Source: Melioribacteraceae bacterium (lineage in GTDB: Bacteria; Bacteroidota; Ignavibacteria; Ignavibacteriales; Melioribacteraceae). Taken from it: a stretch of 64,000 nt of DNA. Position numbers and translations under genes: made by a program. Shown here piece after piece: positions 30,378 through 39,667 of the stretch. Under the pieces are notes generated by a model, which saw only the letters and a list, made by a program, of their open reading frames with translations, did no database searches and had not been told where the DNA came from. The stretch covers positions 122,019-186,018 of the forward strand of contig WGCV01000002.1 in assembly GCA_015493615.1 (NCBI GenBank), in the 5' to 3' direction. Each line of letters begins with the position of its first letter. The stretch's first letter is position 1.

Positions 30378-30989
30378 ATGAAAATAATTACAATAAAAAA
30401 TTCTGCCGAATCAAGATTTAAGGAAAAAGAGTCCCTTTTTATAGGAAAAGCGTTTCGCGTTGATTCCGAAAATGATGCTGAAAAGATATTAAGCGAGATA
30501 CGAAAAAAATATTACGACGCGACCCACCATTGTTACGCGTACAAAATCAATCCCGACTTTGAAAAATATTCGGACGACGGAGAGCCTTCCGGCACGGCGG
30601 GAATCAGACTGCTGAACTCAATAAATCATTTTGATTTAACAAATGTGCTTGTTGTCTCGATAAGATATTTCGGCGGGAAAAAACTCGGCGTCGGTCCGCT
30701 CGGGAAAGCATATTACAGGTCGGGTTTGGAAACGCTTGAAAATGCCGATAAAATAGAACTGAAAGAATTCATCAAAGCGTCGATTATTTTCGACTTCAGT
30801 CAGACAAAAAACGCACATCATTTTCTTCAAAAATATAACGCGATTATAAAAGAAAACACTTTTGAGAAGAAACCGAAAATTACATTTCTTATAGAGAAAG
30901 AGCTATTTGAGGACTTTTCGAATGAAATAACCTCCGCTTCCAACCGAACCGTACAATTAAAAAAGGAGAATGAAACTTTTTTCATTTGA
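30378..30989 (+). CDS. IMPACT/YigZ family protein
   Basis: A 203-residue protein of the UPF0029/IMPACT family. The N-terminal domain has ATHHCYAYKI, a DDGEPSGTAG motif and RYFGGKKLGVGPLGKAY, all family hallmarks. A C-terminal ferredoxin-like domain (about 130-200) follows. The family resembles ribosome-associated regulators, but its bacterial role is not settled. Encoded alone and divergent from purN. Confidence 0.88.
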   Translation: MKIITIKNSAESRFKEKESLFIGKAFRVDSENDAEKILSEIRKKYYDATHHCYAYKINPDFEKYSDDGEPSGTAGIRLLNSINHFDLTNVLVVSIRYFGGKKLGVGPLGKAYYRSGLETLENADKIELKEFIKASIIFDFSQTKNAHHFLQKYNAIIKENTFEKKPKITFLIEKELFEDFSNEITSASNRTVQLKKENETFFI

Positions 30990-30994
30990 TAAAC

Positions 30995-31042
30995 TTGACA
31001 GATACATCTCTTTTTTGTTATCTTTATTAAGATGTTTGTATC
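30995..31042 (+). promoter_or_regulatory. Promoter and possible operator of the Rrf2 gene
   Basis: TTGACA (30995-31000), 17 bp, then TTATCT (31018-31023) is a textbook housekeeping promoter layout. An inverted pair GATACA (31001-31006) and TGTATC (31037-31042) spans it and is a candidate autoregulatory site. The TATCTTTTG segment at 31040-31048 also resembles the Bacteroidota -7 element, so two promoter readings are possible. Confidence 0.5.
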
Positions 31043-31072
31043 TTTTGTAAATAATTAAAGTTTAGAGGAAAC

Positions 31073-31525
31073 ATGATTTATTCCAAAACCGGCGAATATG
31101 CGATTAGAGCAATATTATATCTTGCCCGTTATCCGAAAGATAAGTTGGCTATGTCTTCTGAAATAGCAAAAGTCGAGGATATTCCTTCACATTATTTAGC
31201 TAAGATTCTCCAGAGAATGGCAAAATACGGTTTTGTAGATTCATTCAAAGGAAGAGGCGGCGGATTCAGAATTACTCAGCTTGCGCTCGATAGTTCAATC
31301 CTCGAAATTGTCGAGAGAATTGAAGGTCCAGTCATAACTTTAACATGCATCACGGGCTTAAAAGAATGTTCCGATGAAAACCCGTGTCCGCTTCACGAAG
31401 AATGGAACGAATTAAGAGATAAGATTTACAACTTAATCTCAAGCAAAACAGTTGGAGAAGTCGCTCAGGAATATGACGAAATGCTTGCCAAAAACGAAGA
31501 AATGATAGCCCACCATAAAAATTAA
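31073..31525 (+). CDS. Rrf2-family transcriptional regulator (Fe-S type)
   Basis: A 150-residue Rrf2-family regulator. It has an N-terminal winged helix (MIYSKTGEYAIRAILYLA, then the wing GRGGGFRIT) and a C-terminal cysteine cluster with three Cys (in TCITGLKECSDENPCPLH), which in IscR/NsrR-like members binds a redox- or NO-sensing iron-sulphur cluster. The target is unknown; it is encoded alone, which suggests autoregulation or control of distant genes. GAGGAAAC precedes the ATG. Confidence 0.9.
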   Translation: MIYSKTGEYAIRAILYLARYPKDKLAMSSEIAKVEDIPSHYLAKILQRMAKYGFVDSFKGRGGGFRITQLALDSSILEIVERIEGPVITLTCITGLKECSDENPCPLHEEWNELRDKIYNLISSKTVGEVAQEYDEMLAKNEEMIAHHKN

Positions 31526-31528
31526 AGA

Positions 31529-31553
31529 AAGCTCCGTTACGGAGCTTTTTTTG
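31529..31553. terminator. Bidirectional terminator between convergent genes
   Basis: AAAGCTCCG-TTA-CGGAGCTTTTTTT: a 9-bp stem flanked by A and T runs, directly between the Rrf2 gene (plus) and the barrel protein gene (minus) stops. Confidence 0.88.
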
Positions 31554-32693
31554 TTAAAAGTTCCACTTTAATTGAGAAAACAAAAAACTTCCTATTTGCC
31601 CGAATTCAGTTCCGGTGTCGCCTTTAAAGAATTGCCCCGCAATATTAAAATCTATATTCTCTGTCAGTGAAATCCGCAGCATGCCGCCGAAATAATACGA
31701 TTTATCGTAAGGATTGAAGATTGAAGATAAAGTTCCTCTGACAAGCGGCGTAATCGGATACGCGGCTTCGGCAAATAAGGAAATTTTGGCGGGAGTAAGA
31801 TATTTCACATTCAAATCCTCCCGAAAAACCGCCGCGTTAAGTCCCGCTTTTCCCGCAGTTCCGCGATTATTAAATAAAAATGAACCGTCGATGTAAAATC
31901 CGTTTGTAAAAGTATAGTTTCCCTCAACAGATAAAAGGATTCTGCTCTTCTCCTGAGCGTTTTCATCTTTCGATTTGAAATAAGTAGCTTCCCCGCTGAA
32001 TCCGGCGTCGTATATTTCTCCCGACCAGCCGCCGCCGGCAACATAATCATCCGGCATAACTCCGCCGAAAAACTGAAAGTCATAATTCCACTTGTTAAAT
32101 TTAATAATCCCAGCCGCGGTAACTTTTTTATTTCTATTAACTTTTACCGCCGCTTGCAAAGATGAAACATCGCCGAGAAAATATTCGATTTTTGCGGCGT
32201 CGCTTCCCGGTTTTTCCACATAGGTAAAATTGTAATAGTTGTAAGCGTTAAAAATATCGTTGGGATTCCAAACCATATTTTCCGCAAGATTAATCCGCTG
32301 CCTTCCGAGTGTAATTTCAAACTTATTCGATGAATAATCGAAAAACAACCTGTCTAAGTCTGTGTAAAGGATATATGACTTATCCGAAGTGATTTTTCGC
32401 GTCAAATCAAAATAGCCGGCGTCGGTAGTTAAGTAATTATCGTAATTAGGAATAAGACGTATAAAATCTCCGAATTCCCAGATAGTTCTAAGTCCGGCGT
32501 GCAACGTAAAATTACCGAGATAGTAAGAAAAGTTCAATCTGTTCGTAACCGTTTCGTCCAGCGCCCAATCGGGATTATTCTTCATCGCCCAAACAGAATT
32601 CACGTTGTCGAAATAACCCGATAATTGGAAATCCTGCGCCGAGGTTGAAATCGAAACGACTATTAGAACAATTAATGTGAATTTTGCTTTCAT
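31554..32693 (-). CDS. Outer-membrane beta-barrel protein (porin/DUF1302-like)
   Basis: A 379-residue protein with a signal peptide (MKAKFTLIVLIVVSISTSA) and alternating amphipathic strands throughout, ending in an aromatic C-terminal strand (FSQLKWNF) as outer-membrane barrels do. The segment ITLGRQRINLAENMVWNPND is typical of barrels found with ABC or RND exporters and LolA-like proteins. It follows the ATPase gene by 78 bp on the same strand, so it may be the outer-membrane part of the export system to its right. Specific substrate unknown. Confidence 0.65.
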   Translation of the reverse strand: MKAKFTLIVLIVVSISTSAQDFQLSGYFDNVNSVWAMKNNPDWALDETVTNRLNFSYYLGNFTLHAGLRTIWEFGDFIRLIPNYDNYLTTDAGYFDLTRKITSDKSYILYTDLDRLFFDYSSNKFEITLGRQRINLAENMVWNPNDIFNAYNYYNFTYVEKPGSDAAKIEYFLGDVSSLQAAVKVNRNKKVTAAGIIKFNKWNYDFQFFGGVMPDDYVAGGGWSGEIYDAGFSGEATYFKSKDENAQEKSRILLSVEGNYTFTNGFYIDGSFLFNNRGTAGKAGLNAAVFREDLNVKYLTPAKISLFAEAAYPITPLVRGTLSSIFNPYDKSYYFGGMLRISLTENIDFNIAGQFFKGDTGTEFGQIGSFLFSQLKWNF

Positions 32694-32771
32694 ATTATTT
32701 TGCTTTTAAAATTTATGTAAAAACTCGTTTCCACTCTTTATTCAGAAAATTTTTTTATCAATTCTTAATTT

Positions 32772-33461
32772 TTAATTAATCTGTTCAGTATCACTGATTA
32801 TCTTCCCATCTTCAAGAGTAACAATTCTGTGAGCGCGCTTCATCACGCGGCTGTCGTGAGTGGCAAAAATAAACGTAACTTCCTCAATTCGATTTAACTC
32901 CTCCATTATTTCCAACAAATTTTCGGTTGATTTACTGTCAAGATTCGCGGTCGGCTCGTCGGCGAGAACAAATTTGGGTTTGGACGCAAGCGCCCGCGCA
33001 ACGGCAACGCGCTGCTGCTGTCCGCCGGAAAGCTCGGACGGCTTGTTGTTTTTTCTGTCGAACAATCCGACGGCTTTCAGTAGCTCAGCGCTTCTTTTCT
33101 CAATATCCGATTTTGCCCAACCCTGAAGCTCAAGAATAAACTCGATATTTTCCTTTGCCGTCAAAACGGGAATGAGGTTGTAATCCTGAAAAACAAATCC
33201 GATGTTGTTCAGACGAAAATCAATCAGCTCCTTTTCTTTCAAATCGTTAATTTTAGTTTCGCCGATAAAGATTTCCCCCGAAGTCGGATAATCGAGTCCG
33301 CCGATTAGATTAAGAAGCGTTGTTTTACCGCAACCCGAAGGTCCTACAATTGCGGAAAATTCCCCTTTCCCGATTTCGAGATTAACGCCGTTAACGGCAT
33401 GAACGGGAACGGAAGTTTCATTATAAACTTTTTCCAAATTTTTAATTTCAATTACTTTCAT
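32772..33461 (-). CDS. ABC transporter ATPase, LolD/MacB type
   Basis: A 229-residue ATP-binding subunit. It has Walker A (GPSGCGKTT), the Q-loop FQDYNLIP, signature LSGGQQQRVAVARA and Walker B FVLADEPTANLD. This subclass energises mechanotransmission permeases such as LolCDE and MacB rather than importers. Two FtsX-like permeases lie upstream on the same strand, after a 306-bp gap. Confidence 0.9.
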   Translation of the reverse strand: MKVIEIKNLEKVYNETSVPVHAVNGVNLEIGKGEFSAIVGPSGCGKTTLLNLIGGLDYPTSGEIFIGETKINDLKEKELIDFRLNNIGFVFQDYNLIPVLTAKENIEFILELQGWAKSDIEKRSAELLKAVGLFDRKNNKPSELSGGQQQRVAVARALASKPKFVLADEPTANLDSKSTENLLEIMEELNRIEEVTFIFATHDSRVMKRAHRIVTLEDGKIISDTEQIN

Positions 33462-33767
33462 CGGTTTATTTATCCTAAATTTTTACGATATAGAATTATT
33501 TATACTAAACCTAAAATGGTTTTCAGAAAAACCTTCGAGGTTTTTAATATTCAACAAATATTGAAAATTCGTTTACTATTTTATTAACAGCAAATTTCTA
33601 AATAAATCAGTTAAACCTCGAAGGTTTATTAATTACTGAATTGCTAAAACCAATTTGTTTTAAGTATATTCTGCACGCCGTCTTACAAGTAGCATTCTGT
33701 CAAGAGGACGGCAAGCGGAAGTTTTTATCAATATCTCTTTGTTAATTTCCAATTTATAATTGTCTTC
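33462..33767. other. 306-bp gap within the ABC operon
   Basis: No gene seen. It holds two short palindromes of one kind, AAACCTTCGAGGTTT (around 33529-33543) and AAACCTCGAAGGTTT (around 33613-33627), in opposite orientation about 85 bp apart; such AACCTTCGAGGTT palindromes are common dispersed repeats. A second imperfect pair (GCCGTCTT...AAGAGGACGGC, about 33679-33714) is near the permease end. Confidence 0.55.
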
Positions 33768-35003
33768 TCACGCAATGTGCCTGATTGCAACAGCCGGTTT
33801 TAACTTTATTGCTTTCCTTGCCGGATAAATTGCCGATATAATTGAAACGACAAAAACCATAATTAAAACCATGTAATAAAAGCCCGGCTCCATCTTGGGA
33901 ATCACAACCGGATTGTACCCGTAAGCTCTGAGACCTTCGGATAAAACGGACAAATCTATTCCGGTTCTTCCTGTAATCTGATTTAAAATGAAAGCAAGAA
34001 ACACTCCGGTAACTCCGCCGACAAAACTCAGGAAAACGGTTTCGTAAATAATCATAATAAAAACTTTTGAACGCCGCATTCCGATTGCAAGGAGCATCCC
34101 GATCTCGTGAGTACGCTCCATAATAGCCATCAACATTGTGTTCACAACTCCGAAACTGAGCGCAATCAGGATGATTATCATAAAAATCACCAAGTATTGA
34201 TCGGTATATTGCTGCATAATTTTCAAACTCGGTTTTAAGTCGCTCCAAGTCTCAACTTCAAGATTGGCAAAATCCGGATTTTCACTGAAAATCTCTTCAA
34301 GACTCGATTTCACCGGCGTCAGAAAATCTTGGTTAGATATCCGTATCGCAATTTCGTTTACGTAATTCTTCCCCAACGACGCTTCCCGAACCAAATCCCC
34401 GCTTCTGACAAAAACGACGCTCTGATCAAACTGCGTGTTGTTGGTTCTGTAAATACCGACGACACGAAAAGCCGCCGTGGTAATATCTCCGTTATTATCC
34501 TGAAAAGTTAATATTATTTTTGAATGGAGCTTCAAATTTAATTTATCAAGCAGTTTCTCTCCGACTACTGCCGGATTTCGCTTATTGTTAAAATACTTTC
34601 CGGAAACCAATTTGGAATGGACGTCCGATATTTGTTTTTCATCAGACGGCTTAACTCCCTTAATCATTACGCCCAAACCGTTTGATGCGCTGTTTGCCAT
34701 TCCCGAAACCACAACCCGCTCTGCCGCAGCCGTAACTCCTTTTACCTTATCGATTTTATCCATAAGCGCACCCGCATCGGAAATTGAATAACTTAAATCG
34801 TAATTGGTCTTAAAGTTTTTGTTGTGAATTTGCAGATCCGCCGTTTCGGTTTTTATCGTCGATTGAATCATCTGCACAAGCATCCCGTTGGAAAACGCCA
34901 GACTGAAAATTCCGCCGACAAGTCCCAACGTAATCGCCGTAATGATAATCAAACTGCGTAATTTATTTCTCCAAACATTTTTCCACGCTAAAGATAAAAT
35001 CAT
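33768..35003 (-). CDS. ABC transporter permease (FtsX/MacB-like), second copy
   Basis: A 411-residue permease: N-terminal helix (about 20-40), large periplasmic MacB_PCD-like domain (about 45-260) and three C-terminal helices (about 275-400, FtsX domain). This architecture belongs to mechanotransmission ABC systems such as LolCE that act on lipids or lipoproteins from the periplasmic side. It follows the first permease by one base. The pair probably forms a heterodimer. Confidence 0.85.
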   Translation of the reverse strand: MILSLAWKNVWRNKLRSLIIITAITLGLVGGIFSLAFSNGMLVQMIQSTIKTETADLQIHNKNFKTNYDLSYSISDAGALMDKIDKVKGVTAAAERVVVSGMANSASNGLGVMIKGVKPSDEKQISDVHSKLVSGKYFNNKRNPAVVGEKLLDKLNLKLHSKIILTFQDNNGDITTAAFRVVGIYRTNNTQFDQSVVFVRSGDLVREASLGKNYVNEIAIRISNQDFLTPVKSSLEEIFSENPDFANLEVETWSDLKPSLKIMQQYTDQYLVIFMIIILIALSFGVVNTMLMAIMERTHEIGMLLAIGMRRSKVFIMIIYETVFLSFVGGVTGVFLAFILNQITGRTGIDLSVLSEGLRAYGYNPVVIPKMEPGFYYMVLIMVFVVSIISAIYPARKAIKLKPAVAIRHIA

Positions 35004-35004
35004 T

Positions 35005-36228
35005 CTAATCTCTCATTGCCTTTAAAATATTCAATTTATTTACTTTAACTATCGGATAAACAGCCGCGGCAAGCGCCAGAATTAAAACAACCAGCGCCTG
35101 ATAAAGAAATATATCGCTTCTTAAAGCAAACGGCATAAAAGGATCGGCGCCAAAATCCTCCATCATTTTTGCGGTCTCTCCCGAAAGTTGTATCGGATTA
35201 ACATTAAAATAATAGACAATCGGGAGCGATAGAATTATTCCGGATAAAGCGCCCACAATGCTCAAATAAATTGTTTCCCAAATCAATATTAATCGCAATC
35301 TGCCTCTTCTTAAACCGACCGCAATCATAATCGCAAATTCTTTTCTTCTTTCAAGCGTCATCATCAGCAATGTGCCGAAAATCCCAAAGCCGATTATTAC
35401 ATAAATAATCCCGAGCATAAAAATCCCGCCAGATCTGTCCGTTTCAATAACCTGAACTATTTCCGGACTCATCTCCATCCATGTCATAACTTCGTAACCC
35501 GCGCCGATAGCGGCTTTAATCTTCTCCGCTTTCTCTTTAAGATTATCGCTGTTATCGTCTGAAAAAATCAAGGAATAGGAAGTGAGACCTTTACCGACAT
35601 CATAAAGATTTTGAGCGGCTTTTAATGGTAAATAAATCATTGATGAATTTATCTCTTTGCTCGGAAGATGAAAAATTCCGACCACCGGATATAATCCCGC
35701 AGCCGTTACGCCGTGATAGCCCTGCCCGAGAAGCACAACGGAATCTCCGACGGAGACGCTCAGAAACGAGGCAAGTTTATCGCCGACCAATATTCCGTTT
35801 CCGTTATCCGCAATAAATTTCCCTTTGATTATTTTCTTATTAATGTTTGAAACTTTTGTCTCAATGCTCGGAACAATTCCGTTGACATAAACGCCTTTAG
35901 TATGCTTTCCGGCGGAACACAATGCGAACGAAGCTAATCTCGGAATAAGAAACTTTGGATGAAACTTTTCTAATTTTTCAGTTAGCTCATTGTTGTTCTG
36001 AAAAGTCTTCTCAATAGATTTCTTTTCCCAATAACCTTTTTTATGAATTTGAATATGTCCGGTGGTCAGCTTCACGGAGTTGCTAATCATATTCTTGTAG
36101 GAACCTTCCTGCATAGAGCGTGTAACAATCGCGAGAATAACCGCAATCACAATTGACGAAGCGGTTATTATGGTTCTTCTTTTATTTCGCCAAAGATTCC
36201 GCCAGGATATTTTATATATGCTCTTCAT
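35005..36228 (-). CDS. ABC transporter permease (FtsX/MacB-like), first copy
   Basis: A 407-residue paralogue of the next permease with the same plan: cytoplasmic arginine-rich start (ISWRNLWRNKRRT), one helix, MacB-like periplasmic domain, three C-terminal helices. Its ATG overlaps the LolA-like stop by one base. Confidence 0.85.
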   Translation of the reverse strand: MKSIYKISWRNLWRNKRRTIITASSIVIAVILAIVTRSMQEGSYKNMISNSVKLTTGHIQIHKKGYWEKKSIEKTFQNNNELTEKLEKFHPKFLIPRLASFALCSAGKHTKGVYVNGIVPSIETKVSNINKKIIKGKFIADNGNGILVGDKLASFLSVSVGDSVVLLGQGYHGVTAAGLYPVVGIFHLPSKEINSSMIYLPLKAAQNLYDVGKGLTSYSLIFSDDNSDNLKEKAEKIKAAIGAGYEVMTWMEMSPEIVQVIETDRSGGIFMLGIIYVIIGFGIFGTLLMMTLERRKEFAIMIAVGLRRGRLRLILIWETIYLSIVGALSGIILSLPIVYYFNVNPIQLSGETAKMMEDFGADPFMPFALRSDIFLYQALVVLILALAAAVYPIVKVNKLNILKAMRD

Positions 36229-36968
36229 TATTTTAGATGCTTCATTCTGTTTTTTGAAAAGAAACTGTTAGGAATCGGCTTATTAAAAACAATATTCGAA
36301 TAATGAAATTCCGTAGAGCGTCCCGCCTCCTGATTGTCAACCATCTTCATCGTCATAGGTAAAAGTCGCCCGCTTACCTTTTGAATATCGTCTGTAGTCT
36401 GAGTGTATTTCAGCTGAATATCTTCGTCAAAATATTCCGCCTTCAAAATCATATAACCTTTTTTTGAAATCCACAAATATACTTTTCCCCAAACAACCGC
36501 GGCGTCGGGTTTAGGAGTCAGCTCGATTTTATAGCACGCGTAGTTATTAATTGTTTCTTGCCCGACAATTTTATGTTTGTAATCGGTAACCAGCGAGTTC
36601 TGCTTCAACAAATCATTATTCTTAAAGTCGCTTCCCATCCATGATTGCCCCATCATTGAAGGCGGAATTTTTATGATTCTGTTGATAGAAGGCATGTAGT
36701 TCCAGATCTCGTTATATCTTTTTAAAAACACTTCTCCCTTGTCCCTCGCCGGTGCGGTAATATAAATCAAATAAAAATCAGTTCCTTTCGACCAGAACTT
36801 CATCGAAATTTCCCTTGTCCAATCCGGACGGACAATCCGCATTGTGCTTTCCCCTTTGCTCGTTTTACCGAGTAAATTCTCATTAGCTTTCTTAACAATA
36901 CTATCGGCATTCTGAGCGTACGCAAAACTGAAAGATATGATTAAAAATGCTGCGATTATTTTTTTCAT
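36228..36968 (-). CDS. LolA-like outer-membrane lipoprotein-sorting protein (PF17131 type)
   Basis: A 246-residue periplasmic protein. I start it at the ATG 36968, giving the signal peptide MKKIIAAFLIISFSFAYA; a TTG 39 bp upstream would place extra residues inside the regulator's operator. The mature part is a LolA/LppX-type half-barrel with the family segments IYITAPARDKGEVFLKR and MGSDFKNNDL. Such proteins carry lipids or lipoproteins across the periplasm. With two LolCE-like permeases, an ATPase and an outer barrel it forms a plausible trans-envelope lipid-handling or export system under TetR control. Confidence 0.85.
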   Translation of the reverse strand: MKKIIAAFLIISFSFAYAQNADSIVKKANENLLGKTSKGESTMRIVRPDWTREISMKFWSKGTDFYLIYITAPARDKGEVFLKRYNEIWNYMPSINRIIKIPPSMMGQSWMGSDFKNNDLLKQNSLVTDYKHKIVGQETINNYACYKIELTPKPDAAVVWGKVYLWISKKGYMILKAEYFDEDIQLKYTQTTDDIQKVSGRLLPMTMKMVDNQEAGRSTEFHYSNIVFNKPIPNSFFSKNRMKHLK

Positions 36969-36987
36969 TTCACCGTCGTCTTTTTTA

Positions 36988-37007
36988 TTGACTAAATGTT
37001 CAGTCAA
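36988..37007. promoter_or_regulatory. TetR-type operator between the LolA-like and TetR genes
   Basis: Perfect 6-bp arms TTGACT and AGTCAA separated by 8 bp; the inner part (AAATGTTC) extends the similarity to known TGACTGA-type TetR sites. It lies 20 bp upstream of the LolA-like start and 72 bp upstream of the tetR start, so one site could repress both. Confidence 0.72.
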
Positions 37008-37078
37008 AAAATAGGGAATTACACTTTACAATGCAACAACAATTTATTATTTTTGTCCGAACAAAATAAAGACGTGAA

Positions 37079-37675
37079 ATGCCGAGAACAGAATTACAAA
37101 ATATTGAGAAACGACTTCAGACCAAAACCAAAATATTAAATACGGCTCTGATGCTCTTCGCACAAAAAGGCTTTTCAGCTACCACGATTGAAGACATTGC
37201 AAAGAAAGCTAAGATTTCAAAAGGATTAGCTTACAACTATTTTAAAAGCAAAAAGGAACTCCTGCAAGCTGTAATCGGAATGATACAGCCGATGCTTGAC
37301 GAAATGTTTCAAGCGGTTGACGACGCACTCCCCCCTTCCGAACAGATTAGAAACTTAATCAAAGTCAGTTTTGACTCAATTAAAAACGAAAGCGATTTTT
37401 GGAAATTCTATTTTATGATGTCAGTTCAGCCCGATATTCTTGAGCAGGTTTCCAACTTTTTCAATGATTTCATAACGGAAGGAATGTCAGTAATCGAAAA
37501 GCTTTTCAGAAAATGCAAAGTAAAAAATCCTAAAGCGGAAGCTAAAATACTCGGCGCCATTCTGGACGGCGTCGGATTACATTATTTGCTTATGCCTGAA
37601 AAATATCCGCTGGAGTCCGTTAAGAAAAAGCTCCTTGAGCGCTACTCCGATAAAAATTTCTGCGGAAAAAAGTAG
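37079..37675 (+). CDS. TetR/AcrR-family transcriptional regulator
   Basis: A 198-residue repressor. The N-terminal helix-turn-helix (TTIEDIAKKAKISKGLAYNYFKSKKELL, residues about 35-62, shown by its consensus order) is canonical; the C-terminal ligand domain is divergent, as usual. It is divergent from the LolA/ABC operon with a shared operator, so it most likely senses the lipid or toxic compound handled by that system. Confidence 0.9.
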   Translation: MPRTELQNIEKRLQTKTKILNTALMLFAQKGFSATTIEDIAKKAKISKGLAYNYFKSKKELLQAVIGMIQPMLDEMFQAVDDALPPSEQIRNLIKVSFDSIKNESDFWKFYFMMSVQPDILEQVSNFFNDFITEGMSVIEKLFRKCKVKNPKAEAKILGAILDGVGLHYLLMPEKYPLESVKKKLLERYSDKNFCGKK

Positions 37676-38291
37676 CGAACAAAAATTATCTTCCGGATTA
37701 TTTTATACCTTTAATTTTCTGTAAACTAAGCGACACTCTCTACACCGTCTCGTCCTCTAAGGCGGAATATGAATTATTAGAATGTAAGCGTCATTGCGAA
37801 AGAGGACGAAGGACGACTGAAGCAATCTCACCGGAAAACATGCAGTTGCCAAGTGTTCAAATGAGGTTTAACGGCTGAATTTGAATATTAGTGAGATTGC
37901 CGCGCTTCACTCCGTTTCGCTCGCAACGACGCTTGTTTTTTATTGGTTTCGCATTTTGCTAAAGCGGACTCTTTGGCTTTGATTCTTTTAATCACAATCC
38001 TTCATTTAATCAAATTAATCATAGTTCAAGACAATAAAGTACGCGGAACAGCTAAGCAATCTCTTCACCGTGCGTCATTGCGAAAGAGGAGTTTGCGACG
38101 ACTGAAGCAATCTCACCGGAATACTTACAGTTGCCGAATATTCATAAGCGGTTTAACTGTCAAGGTTGAATACCGGTGAGTCCGCCAAAGCGGAGCTTCA
38201 ATTTTTCTCTCGAAAAATTTCACAATGACGGCTTGTCTTATAAAGCGGGTTCGCATCCCGAACATTAAAAACAATACAATTCTGAACTTTA
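37676..38291. other. 616-bp gap with two repeat-family B elements
   Basis: No gene supported. Two copies of repeat B, at 37788-37932 and 38072-38232, start GCGTCATTGCGAA and end CGCAACGACGC or CACAATGACGGC, so their ends are inverted. The interiors share AAGCAATCTCACCGG and a TTTAAC-GCTGAA-like core. Confidence 0.65.
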
Positions 38292-39068
38292 TCAAAACTG
38301 AAAATGCTTTATATGCTCGCCTTTCGTCCCGATTTCAGTCATTGCTTCAATCCCAATCTGCAAGTGCATATCTACAAACTTACTCGTTACCACTTTATCG
38401 GATTGCTCGGTTTTAATTCCTTCTTTAATCATAGGTAAGTCGGAAACAAGCAGCAATGCTCCGCGCGCAATTTGGTTAGTATAACCGGCGACAAAAATAG
38501 TGGCAGTTTCCATATCGATGCCGATTGCGCGGTCTCGCCGGAGTTTCTCTTTAAATCCGTCGTCCCATTCCCACACTCTCCGGTTTGTCGTGTAAACAAC
38601 TCCGGTTCTGTATTCCATTCCTTTTTCGATAATCTTGGATGATACAAACTTGTGGAGCTTAAATGAAGGAAGCGCGGGAACTTCCGGCGGCATGTAATCG
38701 TTGCTGGTCCCTTCGCCTCGTATTGCGGCTATCGGCAAAATAAAATGACCAATTTCAGTTGTTCTTTTCAGTCCGCCGCATTTGCCCAAAAAAAGAACGC
38801 CTTTCGGCTGTCGCGCTACGAGCAAATCCATAATTGTAGCGGCGTTCGGGGAACCGATGCCGAAATTAATTATTGAAAGTCCCTCGGTGTTGGTTGCGCT
38901 CTGCATAGGACGAGTTAATCCCTCTACATCAGTGTTAAATCTTTCGGCAAATTTTTCAACATAATTCCCGAAGTTAGTCAACAGCATATAATCTCCGAAG
39001 TCATCAACCTTCATCCCCGTGTAGCGTGGCAGCCAATCTTTGGCAATATCTAATTTAGTAATACTCAT
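38292..39068 (-). CDS. amn: AMP nucleosidase (short form)
   Basis: A 258-residue nucleoside phosphorylase-fold enzyme splitting AMP into adenine and ribose-5-phosphate. It matches the short form found in Bacteroidota, which lacks the N-terminal domain of the enterobacterial enzyme. Typical segments: FGIGSPNAATIMD, FLGKCGGLK, IRGEGTSNDYMP and IDMETATIFVAG. It starts one base after the PAP2 stop. Confidence 0.9.
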   Translation of the reverse strand: MSITKLDIAKDWLPRYTGMKVDDFGDYMLLTNFGNYVEKFAERFNTDVEGLTRPMQSATNTEGLSIINFGIGSPNAATIMDLLVARQPKGVLFLGKCGGLKRTTEIGHFILPIAAIRGEGTSNDYMPPEVPALPSFKLHKFVSSKIIEKGMEYRTGVVYTTNRRVWEWDDGFKEKLRRDRAIGIDMETATIFVAGYTNQIARGALLLVSDLPMIKEGIKTEQSDKVVTSKFVDMHLQIGIEAMTEIGTKGEHIKHFQF

Positions 39069-39069
39069 A

Positions 39070-39615
39070 TTATTCCTTTATTAAATTTAATTTTCTCAAA
39101 AAAACTACGAACAAATAACCTATTAAAATTCCCACCGCGGCTCCAACCACAATATCGGAAGGATAATGAACGCCGACATACGGACGTGAAAGAGCCACCA
39201 AAGTAGCAACGGTGAAAAGCACATATTTATATTCTTTATAAATCAATGAAAAAAAAGTGGCGATCGCAAAGTTGTTCACCGCATGCGAAGAAGGCATCGA
39301 ATAAGAACCGGTACAGCCGACAAGCAAGCGAACATTTTCCAATGCGTTGCACGGACGGACTCTCCCTATCATATTTTTCAGAAGAGAACTGCTAATCTGG
39401 TCCGAAGCCGTAATTACAAGCAGCGCGGTAACAGCCGCAATTTTTCCTTTTCGTCCTCCTTTGAAAAATAAAATCGCCCAAAGCGTAATGTACAACAAAT
39501 ACCAGTTGTGCACATCCGTAATAAAGACGAAAAATTTATCGAAAAGAGGGTTCGCCAAATTATGGTTTATGAAGAAAAAAACCGCATTATCTATATTTTG
39601 TAAGAGTTCAATCAT
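39070..39615 (-). CDS. PAP2-family membrane phosphatase
   Basis: A 181-residue membrane protein with about five helices. The acid phosphatase motifs are KNMIGRVRP (KX6RP-like), SMPSSHAVN (PSGH-like, with S for G) and SRPYVGVHYPSD (SRX5HX3D). Likely an undecaprenyl-pyrophosphate or lipid phosphate phosphatase; substrate unresolved. It precedes amn by one base. Confidence 0.87.
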   Translation of the reverse strand: MIELLQNIDNAVFFFINHNLANPLFDKFFVFITDVHNWYLLYITLWAILFFKGGRKGKIAAVTALLVITASDQISSSLLKNMIGRVRPCNALENVRLLVGCTGSYSMPSSHAVNNFAIATFFSLIYKEYKYVLFTVATLVALSRPYVGVHYPSDIVVGAAVGILIGYLFVVFLRKLNLIKE

Positions 39616-39631
39616 AAAGTAAAATTGCCTA

Positions 39632-39661
39632 TAAAAAAGAGGCTGCCCTTTCGGACAGCCC
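39632..39661 (-). terminator. Intrinsic terminator of the ornithine aminotransferase gene
   Basis: On the minus strand GGCTGTCC-GAAA-GGGCAGCC is followed by TCTTTTTT. It lies 7 bp after the rocD stop and isolates rocD from the PAP2-amn pair. Confidence 0.85.
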
Positions 39662-39667
39662 GTAAGC

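Noticed and set aside
33754..34248. Arg/Tyr/Ser-rich minus-strand frame beside the permease
   Set aside because: It is a shifted frame of the second ABC permease gene, with composition unlike any real neighbour.
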